64,000 nt of DNA from SCTM01 sp965279655 (GCA_965279655.1 OZ257255.1:4526001-4590000), one strand, 5' to 3'; shown: positions 8,193-20,200, numbered from the stretch's first letter. Program-made: numbers and translations. Notes: a model not told the origin generated them from the sequence alone.

Positions 8193-9311
8193 GTGGACAA
8201 TAAAATCGAACTCGCCTGCAGGTGGGTCGCGCAAGAGTTGAGAGAACGCACAGTGTTCCAGCCCACGGCCGACCACACCCTCACGTCCGATCCGCAAGGC
8301 GCGCCTCGCCTGCTCGTCGTGGTCGACACGGAGGAGGAGTTCCGCTGGGACTCGTTCTCCGCCACGGCCACCTCCATCAAAAACATCGCCTGCCAGCACG
8401 AAGCGCAAACCATCATGAATCGGTACGGCCTGAAGCCGACCTATGCGGTGGACTATCCCGTGGCGGCGCAAGCCGACGGCGTGCGGCCCTTGAAGGAATG
8501 GCTGGATGACGGCCTGTGCGAGATCGGCGCCCAGCTCCACACCTGGGTGACGCCGCCGTTCGAGGAAGAGATTTCCTTGCGCAATACTTACCAGTGCAAT
8601 CTGCCTGAGACGCTGGAGCGGGCAAAGATCGCCATCCTTACGGAGCGTGTGCGCGAGAGCTTCGGCACGAGCCCGCGTCTGTTCAAGGCCGGCCGCCACG
8701 GTTTCGGCAAGCGCACCGTGGGCGCGCTGATCGAGCATGGCTACACCATCGACAATAGCGTGCTGCCGTACGCGGATCTCGCGCCGCACGGGCCCAACCA
8801 CACCGGCTCGCCGCGTCGTCCGTTCTGGCTGGACGACGAGCGACGGCTGCTTGAGGTGCCGACGTCCGCTGGGTTGATCGGCGCCATGCGCGGCATGGAC
8901 GAAAACGCCGCGATGGCGTTGCTCGGCCGCTTTTCCGCAACGCTGAAGGTGCCGGCTGTGCTGGCGCGCTTCGGCTTGCTCGATCGCATCCGGCTGACGC
9001 CGGAGGGGATCAGCCTCGACGAGGCGAAGCGGCTCACGCTCAGCCTGCTCACCCGGGGCCAGCGCCTGTTTGTGCTCTGCTACCACAGCTCTTCCCTCCT
9101 GCCCGGCGGTACGCCGTATGTGCGAAGCGAAGCGGACAAGACCGCCTTTCTGCGCTGGCTGGAGGAGTACTTGACGTTCTTCTTCGGGCCGCTGTGCGGC
9201 CAGCCCGCCACCCAGGCCGCGGTATTGGCCGAGGCTAAGGCGCAGGTGCCCGTTTCCGCCCCATCCGTCCCACTCGCGACGTTCCCGTCACAGGTCGCTG
9301 TCGCGCGCTAA
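8193..9311 (+). CDS. Polysaccharide deacetylase-family protein (NodB-like)
   Basis: 372 residues. After a 35-residue leader comes RLLVVVDTEEEFRWDSF, the NodB motif-1 region with the catalytic/metal Asp, then IGAQLHTWVTPPF (metal His) and LFKAGRHGFGKRTVGALIEHGYTIDNSVLPYADL, a good match to the later NodB motifs. A C-terminal LFVLCYHSSSLLPG segment supplies the final conserved His. Such enzymes de-N-acetylate a glycan. I keep the GTG at 8193; it is not the closely related XrtA-linked 280-residue deacetylase, being longer. It lies head to head with the GT4 gene. Confidence 0.78.
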   Translation: MDNKIELACRWVAQELRERTVFQPTADHTLTSDPQGAPRLLVVVDTEEEFRWDSFSATATSIKNIACQHEAQTIMNRYGLKPTYAVDYPVAAQADGVRPLKEWLDDGLCEIGAQLHTWVTPPFEEEISLRNTYQCNLPETLERAKIAILTERVRESFGTSPRLFKAGRHGFGKRTVGALIEHGYTIDNSVLPYADLAPHGPNHTGSPRRPFWLDDERRLLEVPTSAGLIGAMRGMDENAAMALLGRFSATLKVPAVLARFGLLDRIRLTPEGISLDEAKRLTLSLLTRGQRLFVLCYHSSSLLPGGTPYVRSEADKTAFLRWLEEYLTFFFGPLCGQPATQAAVLAEAKAQVPVSAPSVPLATFPSQVAVAR

Positions 9312-9413
9312 AGCGCGGTTTTCGGGAACAGAGTCCCCGTTTCGGTTGTTGTGCCAGCGCCGCGCTGCACTTGTGCCGGGGCGGGCCAATCCATTCCGTC
9401 CATGGAGTTGTTA

Positions 9414-11612
9414 GTGACATTCACCACGCGTGTTCCGCGGCCTGACCAAGGCGCCGCGCTTGTTACCCAGGCCCAGAACGCGCGGAGCGTGACGCCGGGC
9501 GCGCCCACGCGCGTCTGCCTGGTCGGCGCGGGCGCGATTGCCGCCACCCATGCTGAAGCGCTCGCGAGCCTGCCGGACGTGCAGGTGGCCGCTCTGGTCG
9601 AACCCAATCCGGCGCGCGCGGAGAAATTCGCAAAGAAGTGGAAGATCGGCACGGTGCATGCGGATCTGCCCACCGCCCTCGCGGCCGGCGGCTTCGAGGC
9701 CGTGCATATCCTCACGCCTCCGGACACCCACGCGGAGTTGACCCAGCAGTGCATCGATGCGGGCGTCGCGGTGCTCGTGGAAAAGCCGGTTGCCACCCGC
9801 CTGAAGGAGGCAGAAGCGCTCGCCGCTTCCGCTCAGGCGTGCGGCGTGGTCGCGGCGGTGAACCAGAATTTCGTTTTCCATCCCGCCTTCGCGCGGCTGC
9901 GCAAGGAAGTCGGTTCCGGCAAAAGCGGCCCGCTGCGCGATATCCATGTCGCCTACAACGTGCCCCTACGGCAGCTCGCCGCGCGTCAGTTCGGCGCCTG
10001 GATGTTCGCCGAGCCCGGCAACATCCTGCTTGAGCAAGCCGTGCACCCGCTGTCGCAGGTCCTCAGCCTTGTCGGCCCGATCGAGAAGGTGCAGGCGAGC
10101 GCCCGGCCCGGCGCGCGCATTTCCAAGGATTTCACTTTCCACGGCGTGGCCGATGCGATCCTGACAACGCGCGACTGCGGCATTCACCTGCAGTTCGCCG
10201 TCGGCCGCGCGTTTCCGTTCTGGCAAATCACCGCGATCTGTGACGACGCCGTGCTTGTCGCCGACATTCTCAACAACCGCTTCCATCGCATTGCCCGCGG
10301 TCCCGGTCTTGAGCCGGTCGATGCCGTCATCCAAGCCGTGAAGAGCGCCACGCAGCTTGCCGCCGCCGGCGTCGTCAATGCCTGCGACTATGTCCTGTCC
10401 CTATTGCGCCTCGCGCCGCGGTCCGATGCGTTCTATCGCAGCATGCACGGCAGCATCGGCGCGTTTCATCGCGCCGTGCGCGCGCAGTCTCGCGGCGGTC
10501 TCGACCAGCCGACAGATCTCGCCTTCGGCAGTGATATTGTCGCGGTCTGCGCGGAGATTGCGCGGCAGTGCTTCGGACCGTCCACCCGCATCGCGCCCCC
10601 GCTGCTGCAGCCCAATCCGCTTCCGCCGGCGGACGTCGCCGTGCTCGGCGGTACCGGCTTTATCGGTTCCGCCACGACTGCGCGCCTCGCCGCGGCGGGC
10701 TACAAAGTGCGCGTTATGGCGCGCAACACCCGCAACCTCGGCGACGTCTTCAGCCAGCCGGGCGTCACCCTCATGCGGGGCGACATCACGCGCAAGGAAG
10801 ATGTGGCGGCCGCCGTATCCGGCGTGCCGGTGGTGATCAATCTCGCCCATGGCGGCGGCGGCGAGACCTTCGCCGAAATCGAACGCGCCCTGGTGGGTGG
10901 CGCCCGTACGGTTGCGGAAGCGTGTCTCGCCGCTGGCGTGACGCAGCTGATCCACGTCGGCTCCATCGCCGGGCTCTATCTCGGCGGTGAAGGTGACATC
11001 GTCACCGGCGCCACGCCGCCGGATCCGCATTCCGCCGAACGCGCGGACTATGCCCGCGCCAAGGCCGACGCGGATCGCATGCTGATGAACATGCATCGCG
11101 AGCAAGGCCTGCCGATTACCATCCTGCGGCCCGGCGTGGTCGTGGGCGAGGGGACATCGCCGTTCCACAGCGGGCTCGGCATGTTCAATAACGATCAGCA
11201 TTGCGTTGGCTGGAACGAAGGCGCCAATGCGCTGCCCTTCGTGCTGGTGGACGACGTGGCCGCGGCGATCGCCTCCGCCGTGGGCCGCAACAACGTCCTC
11301 GGCAAAGCCTACAATCTCGTCGGCGACGTACGCATCGATGCACGCAGTTACATCGCCGCCTTGGCTGAAGCCACGGGCCGTCCGCTGCGGTTCCACCCCA
11401 GCCGCGTGACCAGCAACTATCTCGCCGATCTCGGCAAGTGGCTGCTCAAGCGCGTCGGTGGACGCGCCACGCCGCTGCCGTCCCTGCGCGACATTCGCTC
11501 TCGCGGCCTTGTCGCCGGCTTCGATTGCACCGACGCCGCGCGGGACCTCGAGTGGCATCCGGTCAGCGAGCGCGAGCAATTCCTTGCTCGGGCGTTCGCT
11601 GGGATTTCATGA
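9414..11612 (+). CDS. Fusion: Gfo/Idh/MocA oxidoreductase + NAD-dependent epimerase/dehydratase (SDR)
   Basis: Two complete NAD(P)-binding enzymes in one chain of about 732 residues. The first half begins TRVCLVGAGAIAATHAEAL and has VLVEKPVA with the catalytic Lys motif of Gfo/Idh/MocA proteins and LEQAVHPLSQVL. The second half begins VAVLGGTGFIGSATTARLAAAGYKVRVMAR (GxxGxxG Rossmann), with HVGSIAG, DYARAKADADRM (YxxxK) and ILRPGVVVGEG, an extended SDR. Start: GTG 9414 has GGAG six bases upstream; ATG 9402 is possible but lacks an SD. The natural inference is channelling of a nucleotide-sugar through oxidation/reduction and epimerisation. The stop overlaps the next GT4 start in ATGA. Confidence 0.82.
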   Translation: MTFTTRVPRPDQGAALVTQAQNARSVTPGAPTRVCLVGAGAIAATHAEALASLPDVQVAALVEPNPARAEKFAKKWKIGTVHADLPTALAAGGFEAVHILTPPDTHAELTQQCIDAGVAVLVEKPVATRLKEAEALAASAQACGVVAAVNQNFVFHPAFARLRKEVGSGKSGPLRDIHVAYNVPLRQLAARQFGAWMFAEPGNILLEQAVHPLSQVLSLVGPIEKVQASARPGARISKDFTFHGVADAILTTRDCGIHLQFAVGRAFPFWQITAICDDAVLVADILNNRFHRIARGPGLEPVDAVIQAVKSATQLAAAGVVNACDYVLSLLRLAPRSDAFYRSMHGSIGAFHRAVRAQSRGGLDQPTDLAFGSDIVAVCAEIARQCFGPSTRIAPPLLQPNPLPPADVAVLGGTGFIGSATTARLAAAGYKVRVMARNTRNLGDVFSQPGVTLMRGDITRKEDVAAAVSGVPVVINLAHGGGGETFAEIERALVGGARTVAEACLAAGVTQLIHVGSIAGLYLGGEGDIVTGATPPDPHSAERADYARAKADADRMLMNMHREQGLPITILRPGVVVGEGTSPFHSGLGMFNNDQHCVGWNEGANALPFVLVDDVAAAIASAVGRNNVLGKAYNLVGDVRIDARSYIAALAEATGRPLRFHPSRVTSNYLADLGKWLLKRVGGRATPLPSLRDIRSRGLVAGFDCTDAARDLEWHPVSEREQFLARAFAGIS

Positions 11613-12742
11613 ACGTCATTCCGCTCCGGAAATCCCTAGCGCCCGCGCCGCAGCGGGCGCTGCGCATTCTGCACGTCTTCTCCACCTTCGCCGTGGGCGG
11701 GCCACAGCGCAGGTTCGCGGCCATCGCGAATCACTTCGGTTCCCATTTCCATCACGTTGTGCGCGCCATGGATGGCCGCACCGACGCGCGCTATCTGCTC
11801 GGCGACGGCGCGTCCGTGGAACTCACCACCGACAGCTTCCCGCGCGGCAACCTGCTCGCGACCCGCCGCACCGCGCGCCGCATGCTGGAGGAGGCACGGC
11901 CTGACGTGCTGGTCACCTACAATTGGGGCGCGGTCGAATGGGCCATGGCCAACTGGCCGCCGCTCGTTCGCCATATCCATATCGAGGACGGCTTCGGGCC
12001 CGAGGAGGCCGATCGCCAGCTTCGCCGCCGCGTGTGGTTCCGCCGCGCTGTGCTGCGGGACTCAACCGTCGTTCTCCCGTCCCAAACCCTCGTGCGCATC
12101 GCCACGGAGATCTGGAAGCTCGATCCCGCGCGCTTGAAGTACATCCCCAACGGCATTCCTTGCGCCCGCTTCGGCGGGTCGCCAGACGCTCATCTCACCC
12201 AGCAATTCCGCGGCCAGGGACCGGTCATCGGCACCGTCGCAACGCTCCGTCGCGAGAAGGCTCTGGACCGCCTGATCGCTGCCTTCGCTGAAGTGCGCGC
12301 GCGTCGGCCGGCCCACCTGGTCATCGCCGGTGATGGACCGGAGCGATTGGCGCTCGAGCGTGCCGTCGGCGACCGTGCGCTCTTCCGTCACGTCACTTTC
12401 ACCGGTCAGGTCGCGCAACCGGAGCGCATCCTGGGTGCGTTCGACATCTTCGCCGTGTCGTCGGATACGGAGCAGATGCCATTGAGCGTCCTGGAAGCCA
12501 TGGCCGCCGCGCTGCCCGTGGCGGCAACAGACGCCGGCGACATCATGGACATGGTGGCGGCGGAGAACCGCCAGCTTGTGGTGGCGAAGACCGCATCATC
12601 GCTGGCCAACGCGCTGCATCGCCTTCTCGACGACGCGGGCTTGCGGGCGCGCCTAGGCGCCGCCAACCGCGCGCGCGCTCTCTCGCACTATGACGAAGCG
12701 CAGATGTTCGAGTCCTACGACCGGATCTTCCGGGGCGAGTGA
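11609..12742 (+). CDS. Glycosyltransferase family 4
   Basis: 377 residues starting at ATG 11609 (MNVIPLRKSL), inside the stop of the fusion gene (ATGA overlap, likely coupled translation). N-terminal LRILHVFSTFAVGGPQRRFAAIANHF is the usual GxGG-type loop; the donor domain shows GTVATLRREKALDRLIAAFAEV, LVIAGDGPERLALE and VSSDTEQMPLSVLEAMAAALPVAATD. It resembles the GT4 enzymes of exosortase-associated exopolysaccharide loci. It ends 14 bp before the end of galE on the opposite strand. Confidence 0.9.
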   Translation: MNVIPLRKSLAPAPQRALRILHVFSTFAVGGPQRRFAAIANHFGSHFHHVVRAMDGRTDARYLLGDGASVELTTDSFPRGNLLATRRTARRMLEEARPDVLVTYNWGAVEWAMANWPPLVRHIHIEDGFGPEEADRQLRRRVWFRRAVLRDSTVVLPSQTLVRIATEIWKLDPARLKYIPNGIPCARFGGSPDAHLTQQFRGQGPVIGTVATLRREKALDRLIAAFAEVRARRPAHLVIAGDGPERLALERAVGDRALFRHVTFTGQVAQPERILGAFDIFAVSSDTEQMPLSVLEAMAAALPVAATDAGDIMDMVAAENRQLVVAKTASSLANALHRLLDDAGLRARLGAANRARALSHYDEAQMFESYDRIFRGE

Positions 12743-12756
12743 CGCTTTTCGCGGCG

Positions 12757-13746
12757 TCAGGCCGCGAGACCCCGTTCCCAGGCAATCGCGCTCTTCAACA
12801 TCAGATGCAGATCGGCACGATGCGGCGTCCACGGCAGCACGTCGTGAATGCGCTTCGTTTCGGCGATCACCGCTGCCGGATCGCCCGGCCGCCGCGGGCC
12901 CTTGAGATAGCTGAGCGGCTTGCCGGTCACGTCCTGTGCGGCCTTCAGCACTTCCAGCACCGAGAAGCCGCGGCCATAGCCGCAGTTCAAGATCTGGCTG
13001 CGGCCGCCCAGCATCAGGTGCTCCAACGCCTCCACATGGGCATCCGCCAGGTCGCTCACGTGGATGAAGTCGCGCACACAGGTGCCGTCGGCGGTATCAT
13101 AGTCGTCGCCGAACACGGTGAAGTCCGGGCGCTTGCCGGCCACAAGTTCCGCCACGCTCTTGATGAGGTTGGTGGAGTTGCGCACCACTTGGCCGGATCG
13201 CCCGTCCGCGTCCGCACCGGCCACATTGAAGTAGCGCAGCGCGACATAGCGTAACGGGGTGGCCGCGGCCACATCCTTCAGCATGATCTCGGTCATCAAT
13301 TTGGAGTGGCCGTACGGATTGATCGGCCGGGTGGGTGCGTCTTCCGTCACCGGCAGTTGCTCCGGCATGCCGTACACGGCGGCGGTAGAAGAGAAGATGA
13401 GGCGCTCTACGCCGGCGTCGTTGCACATCCGCACCAACTCGCAGCTCACACCGAAATTGTTGCGGTAATACTTGAGCGGGTTGGCGACGGATTCCGGCAC
13501 GCTGATTGAGCCGGCAAAATGAATCACGGCATCGGGGCGCACCCGCGCCAGCAGCGGCGCCATGAAAAACGGATCGCCCACGTCGCCCACGTGCAGCGGC
13601 GTGCCCGGCGGCACCAGGCGCTCGCTGCCTGTGGACAGGTTGTCGGCGATGGCGACGTCCCATCCTTGCGCCTTCAGCGCCAACACCGTGTGGCTGCCGA
13701 TATAGCCCGCGCCGCCCGTGACGATTACGCGTCCTAGCTTCTTCAT
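12757..13746 (-). CDS. galE: UDP-glucose 4-epimerase
   Basis: 329 residues, typical GalE length. VTGGAGYIGSHTVLAL gives the NAD-binding GGxGYIG at residues 11-17; the catalytic Ser/Thr is in FSSTAAVYG (about 120-121), with Tyr145 and Lys149 in NPYGHSK. RYFNVAGADADGRSGQ and the late KGPRRPGDPAAVIAETKRI are family hallmarks. It interconverts UDP-glucose and UDP-galactose, supplying a donor to the surrounding glycosyltransferases. It is followed on the same strand by nothing close, and lies 14 bp downstream of prsT in the same direction, so it may be co-transcribed with prsT. Confidence 0.93.
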   Translation of the reverse strand: MKKLGRVIVTGGAGYIGSHTVLALKAQGWDVAIADNLSTGSERLVPPGTPLHVGDVGDPFFMAPLLARVRPDAVIHFAGSISVPESVANPLKYYRNNFGVSCELVRMCNDAGVERLIFSSTAAVYGMPEQLPVTEDAPTRPINPYGHSKLMTEIMLKDVAAATPLRYVALRYFNVAGADADGRSGQVVRNSTNLIKSVAELVAGKRPDFTVFGDDYDTADGTCVRDFIHVSDLADAHVEALEHLMLGGRSQILNCGYGRGFSVLEVLKAAQDVTGKPLSYLKGPRRPGDPAAVIAETKRIHDVLPWTPHRADLHLMLKSAIAWERGLAA

Positions 13747-13760
13747 GGCGTTGCGCTCCT

Positions 13761-16559
13761 TCAGCCGCCCAGTTCCTTGAATAACGCTTCCGCCTTCGGC
13801 CGATCGGCGAAAGTCTGCTTCACTTCCAAGGCGCGGCTGAGCACAGCCTTGGCCTTGGCGGTGTCACCGGTTTTCCGCAGGGCTGCTGCATAGTGGTAGG
13901 CAATTTCCGGACTCTTGGGCGCGATCTCGGACGCTTTTCCGAGCAGTTCCACGCTGCGCGACGCATCGCCTTGATTGAGGTGAATCCACCCCACCGTGTC
14001 CATAATGTCGGGCGATTGGGGTGCCAGCACCAACGCGCGTTCGCCGATTGAGATCGCCTTCGGGTCCTTCTTCGTGCCGTACAGCCAGGCGAGGTTGTTC
14101 AGCAGAACCGGATTCTCCGGCAGCGCGCCGTTCAGGGCTTCGGCGTGCTTCAAGGCTTCTTCGAGCTTGCCGGTGCTGATGTAATGACTGGTCACCATGA
14201 AGCGTGCGTTGTAGTCGTTCGGATTCTTGGCCGACCAGTCCTGCAGGAACTTGAGCGCCTCGTCTTTCCGGTCGAGGCGGTTGAGCGCCACATAGACGCG
14301 CTGCATGGTGTCGGCGTTCTGTTGCTTCTCCCAGGCCTTGCGGTAGGTGGCGAGGGCGATATCGTTCTTTTGCGCCGCTCCTTGCAGGTCACCCAGCACC
14401 AGCAGACGCGGCACCGATTGCGGACGATCCTTCACATAGGTTTCGGCCAGCACGACGCCCTGGTCGGGGCCCTTTAGTTCCTGCTCCAGCATCACCCGGT
14501 CCGTCAGCAGCGCGATGAAATCCGGCGCGTCGCCGAGACCTTGATCGAAGGTGCCACGGGCTTCCTGTTTCTTGCCGGCGGCGGCGTAGGCGCGGCCGAG
14601 ACGACGCTTGGCCTCTGCATTGTTCGGCAATTGGTTGACTAGGCGTTGGTAGCTGCCGACCGCGTTCGTGAAGTCGCTGTTGGCGATCTGCGCGCGGCCC
14701 AACGCATCGATCGCGGCCGGGTCTTCCGGCATTTCATTCACGAAAGCGCGCGCGGCAATCAGGGCGCGGCTGTTTTCCTTGCGGTCGAGGAACAGGCCGA
14801 CCAGTCGGAGGCGAGGCTGCGAGGCCTTCGGATTGATCTGGATTGCCTTGTCGAGATGGCTCGCCGCCTTCTCGAGATCGCGCTTCATGAGCGCCAGCCC
14901 GGCGAGACCTTGATAGGCGGTCAGGTTGCGGGAATCGATGGCGATCGCTTTGTTGTACCAATTCTCGGCTTCCGCCGGTTTGCTGGCCTTCTCCTCGACG
15001 CGCGCCAAGTTGAGCGCGGCGGCGACGAACTTCGGATCCTTCGCCAGCGCAGTCGTGAAAGAGGTGCGCGCGGCATCGAGCTCATTGCGCGCGATGTGCA
15101 CGGTGCCCTGGAGATTGTAGCCGTTGGCGCCGTTCGGGTCGGCCTTGACCAGCGCATTGGCGGCTTCCAGCGCCTTCGCCGTTTGACCCGTCTGCAGCAG
15201 CGTGAGGATCAGCGCGCCATTGGCCTGCTGCGAAGCCGGCTTGGCGTTGATGATCTTCTCCAACTCCGCCACGCCTTTGTCTGTGGCGCCGGTGCGGATC
15301 TGGCTGACCGCCAGTGCGAGTTGGACGGCCTCATTGTTGGGGTCGGCTTCTGCTCCTTCACGGAACAGGGTGATGGCCTCCTCGCTGCGCCCAACGCCGA
15401 GATAGGCTTCCGCAAGCTGCAGTTTGAAGGCCTTGTCGTCGGCGAGTTTTCCCTTCAGCGGTTCAAGCAGCTGCACGGCGCGCGTCGGGTCGCCCTTGCG
15501 CATCGAAATCGAGGCCAGCAGTTTCGCGCCGTTGGCGTCGTCAGGGACCTTTGTGACGTAGATGTCCGCGTTGGACGCGGCGGTCTCGAGGTTTCCGCTC
15601 GCGAAGGCCGTGGCGGCCAGCAGGTAGCGCGCCGGCGGATAGCCGTCCACCAACTGCGGCAGCCCGGTCAGGATCTCCATCGTGTCTTTGAACTTGCCGG
15701 CTTTCGCCAGCAGGAAGGCCCGCAGGTAGAGGCCGAGTGGGTTGCGGGGTTCGGCGGTCAGCACGGCGTTCACGTCGGGTTCCACCGCGTCGAACTTGGC
15801 ATTGCTCAGATTCAAGATGGCGCGGGCGACGCGCGCGCGGCTGTAGCGCGGGGCTTTCTCGACCGCCTTATCGAACAGGGCTTGCGCCTCTTTGGCATCG
15901 CCCATCTGCTGGCGGATCTCGCCTTTCAGGACGAGATACTCCACATGCTCGGGGTCCTTCGCGATTGCCTTGTCGATCTGCGCATCGGCCTCGGTCAGCT
16001 TGCCGGTGTTGCGGAGCAGAAGCGCGTCCGCCCCCAGGACGGCGCTGGAATTCGGCGTCTCTGTCAGCGCTTTGGTCACCAGAGCGCGGGCGGCATCGGT
16101 TTCGCCGAGCGCGGTGTGCGCGCGTGCCTTCGCGATCAGCACTTCGCTGCGCGTCTCGCCGGTGTACTTCTCGGGGTCGAAACCCTTCACCACATCTTGG
16201 AAGCGTCCTTGTTGAAAATAGGCCTGACTGAGGGGCACGACGATCTTGCCGTCATCGAAGCCGCGGGCACGGGCGGATTCCAGTTCGCGCTGGGCCGCGC
16301 CCGGATCGCCGGTGCGCAGGTAAAGCAGCGCCAGCTGATACCGCGCTTCGGAATTATCCGCGTCCGCGCGCACCGCATTCTTGAGCTGGATGATGGCGGC
16401 GTTGAGGTCGCCCTTGCCGGAAAGAGCCTTCGCCTCATCCACATAGCGCGTGGACTCCGACGTCGGCGCCGCGAATGCGGCAGGAACACCGATGCTCAAT
16501 GTCGCCGCGGCGACCGTCATCACCCAGGCAGCAGCGCCGTTTCGCAAAGCGTTACGCAT
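13761..16559 (-). CDS. prsT: PEP-CTERM system TPR-repeat protein PrsT
   Basis: 932 residues: an N-terminal signal peptide (AAAWVMTVAAATLSIGVPAAFAA) followed by about twenty TPR-type helical pairs through to the end. Length and position match the XrtA/PEP-CTERM TPR protein (TIGR02917). Members of that family are often annotated as lipoproteins; here no lipobox cysteine is visible, so signal peptidase I cleavage is more likely. A good SD (AGGAGA) precedes the ATG. It should act in the periplasm, presumably as a scaffold for polysaccharide/protein export. It sits directly downstream of prsR in the same orientation, giving the conserved prsK-prsR-prsT order. Confidence 0.92.
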   Translation of the reverse strand: MRNALRNGAAAWVMTVAAATLSIGVPAAFAAPTSESTRYVDEAKALSGKGDLNAAIIQLKNAVRADADNSEARYQLALLYLRTGDPGAAQRELESARARGFDDGKIVVPLSQAYFQQGRFQDVVKGFDPEKYTGETRSEVLIAKARAHTALGETDAARALVTKALTETPNSSAVLGADALLLRNTGKLTEADAQIDKAIAKDPEHVEYLVLKGEIRQQMGDAKEAQALFDKAVEKAPRYSRARVARAILNLSNAKFDAVEPDVNAVLTAEPRNPLGLYLRAFLLAKAGKFKDTMEILTGLPQLVDGYPPARYLLAATAFASGNLETAASNADIYVTKVPDDANGAKLLASISMRKGDPTRAVQLLEPLKGKLADDKAFKLQLAEAYLGVGRSEEAITLFREGAEADPNNEAVQLALAVSQIRTGATDKGVAELEKIINAKPASQQANGALILTLLQTGQTAKALEAANALVKADPNGANGYNLQGTVHIARNELDAARTSFTTALAKDPKFVAAALNLARVEEKASKPAEAENWYNKAIAIDSRNLTAYQGLAGLALMKRDLEKAASHLDKAIQINPKASQPRLRLVGLFLDRKENSRALIAARAFVNEMPEDPAAIDALGRAQIANSDFTNAVGSYQRLVNQLPNNAEAKRRLGRAYAAAGKKQEARGTFDQGLGDAPDFIALLTDRVMLEQELKGPDQGVVLAETYVKDRPQSVPRLLVLGDLQGAAQKNDIALATYRKAWEKQQNADTMQRVYVALNRLDRKDEALKFLQDWSAKNPNDYNARFMVTSHYISTGKLEEALKHAEALNGALPENPVLLNNLAWLYGTKKDPKAISIGERALVLAPQSPDIMDTVGWIHLNQGDASRSVELLGKASEIAPKSPEIAYHYAAALRKTGDTAKAKAVLSRALEVKQTFADRPKAEALFKELGG

Positions 16560-16615
16560 GAAGTTCTCCTGTCAGTATCCGTCGGGCGCCGCAGATGGCG
16601 CGCCGATGTTGGTTC

Positions 16616-18002
<1,387 letters not shown>

Positions 18003-18010
<8 letters not shown>

Positions 18011-20150
18011 GTCGGTAAAGTCCTTGGACGACCTGCGCCTCCGCAGTAGTTGCCGTGAGTCGTTCGGCAACCAACGGTAGTCGCACGATCATGCGTGTTC
18101 CCGTGCCTACAACGCTATCGACGAGCAATCGGCCATTCATTTCTCTTACTTGTTGTCGACATTGATAGGCGCCGATGCCGAATCCCGTCGCTTTGGTGCT
18201 GTCGAGCGGTTGGAACAGCTTCTCCGCGACGAACGCGGGGTCCATACCGGGGCCGTCGTCGGCGATCACGATCTCCGCCCAATGTCCGCTCGCTCCGTCT
18301 TCGCTGCGGCGAAGGGTGATACTCACTTGGCCGTCCGGCCCCGCCGCATCGACGCCGTTTTGGATGAGGTGATTGAACACCTGGGTGAGCTTGGCGGTGT
18401 CCGCTGCCACCGCCACCGGTCCCGGCGCGATCTCGGCCCGCAGTCCGGGCACCTGCAGACGCCAGTCCGTGGCGAGTTTCTCGATCAGAGCCTTCAAATC
18501 GACCACCGCCGAATTGTCCGTTGCGCCTGGCCGCGTGGCCCGCAGCTGTCCGAGTAGCTGGTGCATGCGGGTGACGGAATCCTGCACGGTGGCCAGCACG
18601 TCGCGCTGAAAGGCGGGGTTGTTGCCGTGCTTCTCCGCATTCTTGAGAATCAGAGTCATCTGCCCGGTCAGGTTCTTGATGTCGTGAACCACGAAGGCGA
18701 ACTGACGATTGAAGTCCTCGAAGCGGCGCACCCTTGCCAGGGACCGGGCCGCATTCTCCTCGGCGATGTAGCTCGCCGCCTGGCGTCCGGCCGTGGCGAG
18801 AAGCTCCAGATCCTCCCAGTCGAGGACCCGCGGCGCGCGCGGCCGCGCAAGCACCGCGAAGGCCGGCAAGCCCGAGGTATGCGGCAGGGGCAGCACCAGC
18901 CAGGCCCGTGCATGCGACGTCAGCCACGACGGAATCTCCGGCGCGGGCAAAAACTCTTTCTTCGGCGTCTTGCCGCTCAGGTCCACCACTTGCGAGACGA
19001 CAGCGAGGTGGCGGATGAAGGGGTCCGTGGCGGCAATGCTGGGTAGGACATCGTTGCCCATGTTCCAGCACGCCACCCGGTGATAGGCGTCGTCCTCTTC
19101 GTGCAGCACCCACACCGCGCCGCCGGTGCTCTCCACGAAATTCGCAAGCCCGCGCACGATGCGCTCCGGGATGCTCATCTCATTCAGGCTGTCGGACACG
19201 ACGGAGATGAAGCGCAGCCACTCTTGCCGGTAGTCGTAGCGGTAGGTGAAGAAATTGCGGTTGATGAAATCGCGCAGGCGCGCCTGCACGCTGCCCGAGG
19301 CCAGCATCGCGACCAGCCCCAGCACCGCGGCGGAAATGAAAACCGTCTGCGCCAGTCCGCCCCAGGTTGTGTCGAACACCCGCAGATAGTAGCCCGCCGC
19401 GGACATCACGATCAGATAGATGCCTGCCGCCAGCAGCGTGGCCGAGTGGAACACCACGCGGCGCGAGACATGCAAGTCGATCGGCCATTTGCGCGAACGC
19501 GCCGCGGCCAGGATGATCAGCGGCGCGGTCATGGCGTCGATGATGCCCCGCGCGGCGTAGAGCGTTTCGTCCACCCGGGCGAACAGCGCCGCCTCGGCAT
19601 AGACGAAGAAGTCGTAGATCAGGATGCCGCCGATACCGAAGCACAGGTACTTCACCGCCCAGCGGGCCTCGCGGCCTGAATTGCGGAACAGGTTCTCGAT
19701 CAGCAGCAGGCCGACCACGGTCATCACGATTTCGGCGATAAAGCTGCCGCGCACGGCCCAGGTCGGAAGGGTCAGGGACTCCATCGCCCGCCAGATCGAA
19801 ACCGCGATGATGAAGACGGTGGCCGCGCCGGTCGCGCCGCCGAGGATCGCCAACGTGCCTTGGTCCGGGCGCTTGCCGTAGGCGACGAACAGCACATAGG
19901 CGATGGCCGCGAGCCAGGCGAGCGTGCGCGCCTGTTCCAGCAGCGGCGTGAGGTCGTCGAGGATCCCGATCGGCGTCGAAGTGAGAGCCGCTAGCGCAAT
20001 GGCCCCGGCCCACAGCGCGGTCGCGAGGCTTGCGCCGAGAAGCAGCCCCTTGAATCGGTGGCGGGCGCGGCTCAATCCGAGCAGCAGCGCGGCCACGAGA
20101 TACGCGGCCGCGCAGGTCAGGTAGCTCAGTCCTGTAACTTCGATGGACAT
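18003..20150 (-). CDS. prsK: PEP-CTERM system histidine kinase PrsK
   Basis: 715 residues starting at ATG 20150 (MSIEVTGLSYL). The first ~280 residues hold about eight to nine membrane helices, followed by a GAF-like region (VESTGGAVWVLHEEDDAYHRVACWNMG) and the kinase core: phospho-acceptor His489 in FVVHDIKNLTGQM, N-box HLIQNGVDAA, G-box IADDGPGMDP and a second Gly loop ATGFGIGAYQCRQ. This architecture matches the XrtA/PEP-CTERM kinase family (TIGR02916). The C-terminal overlap with prsR shows they form one transcription unit and a cognate two-component pair. The external signal is unknown. Confidence 0.93.
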
Positions 20151-20200
20151 TCCGTCGCCTGGCATCCGCCGCGATGATCGCGGCCAACGCGCGCTAAGGT

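Noticed and set aside
13761..16559. Lipoprotein nature of PrsT
   Set aside because: Family members are often annotated as lipoproteins but no Cys occurs at or after the predicted cleavage site here.
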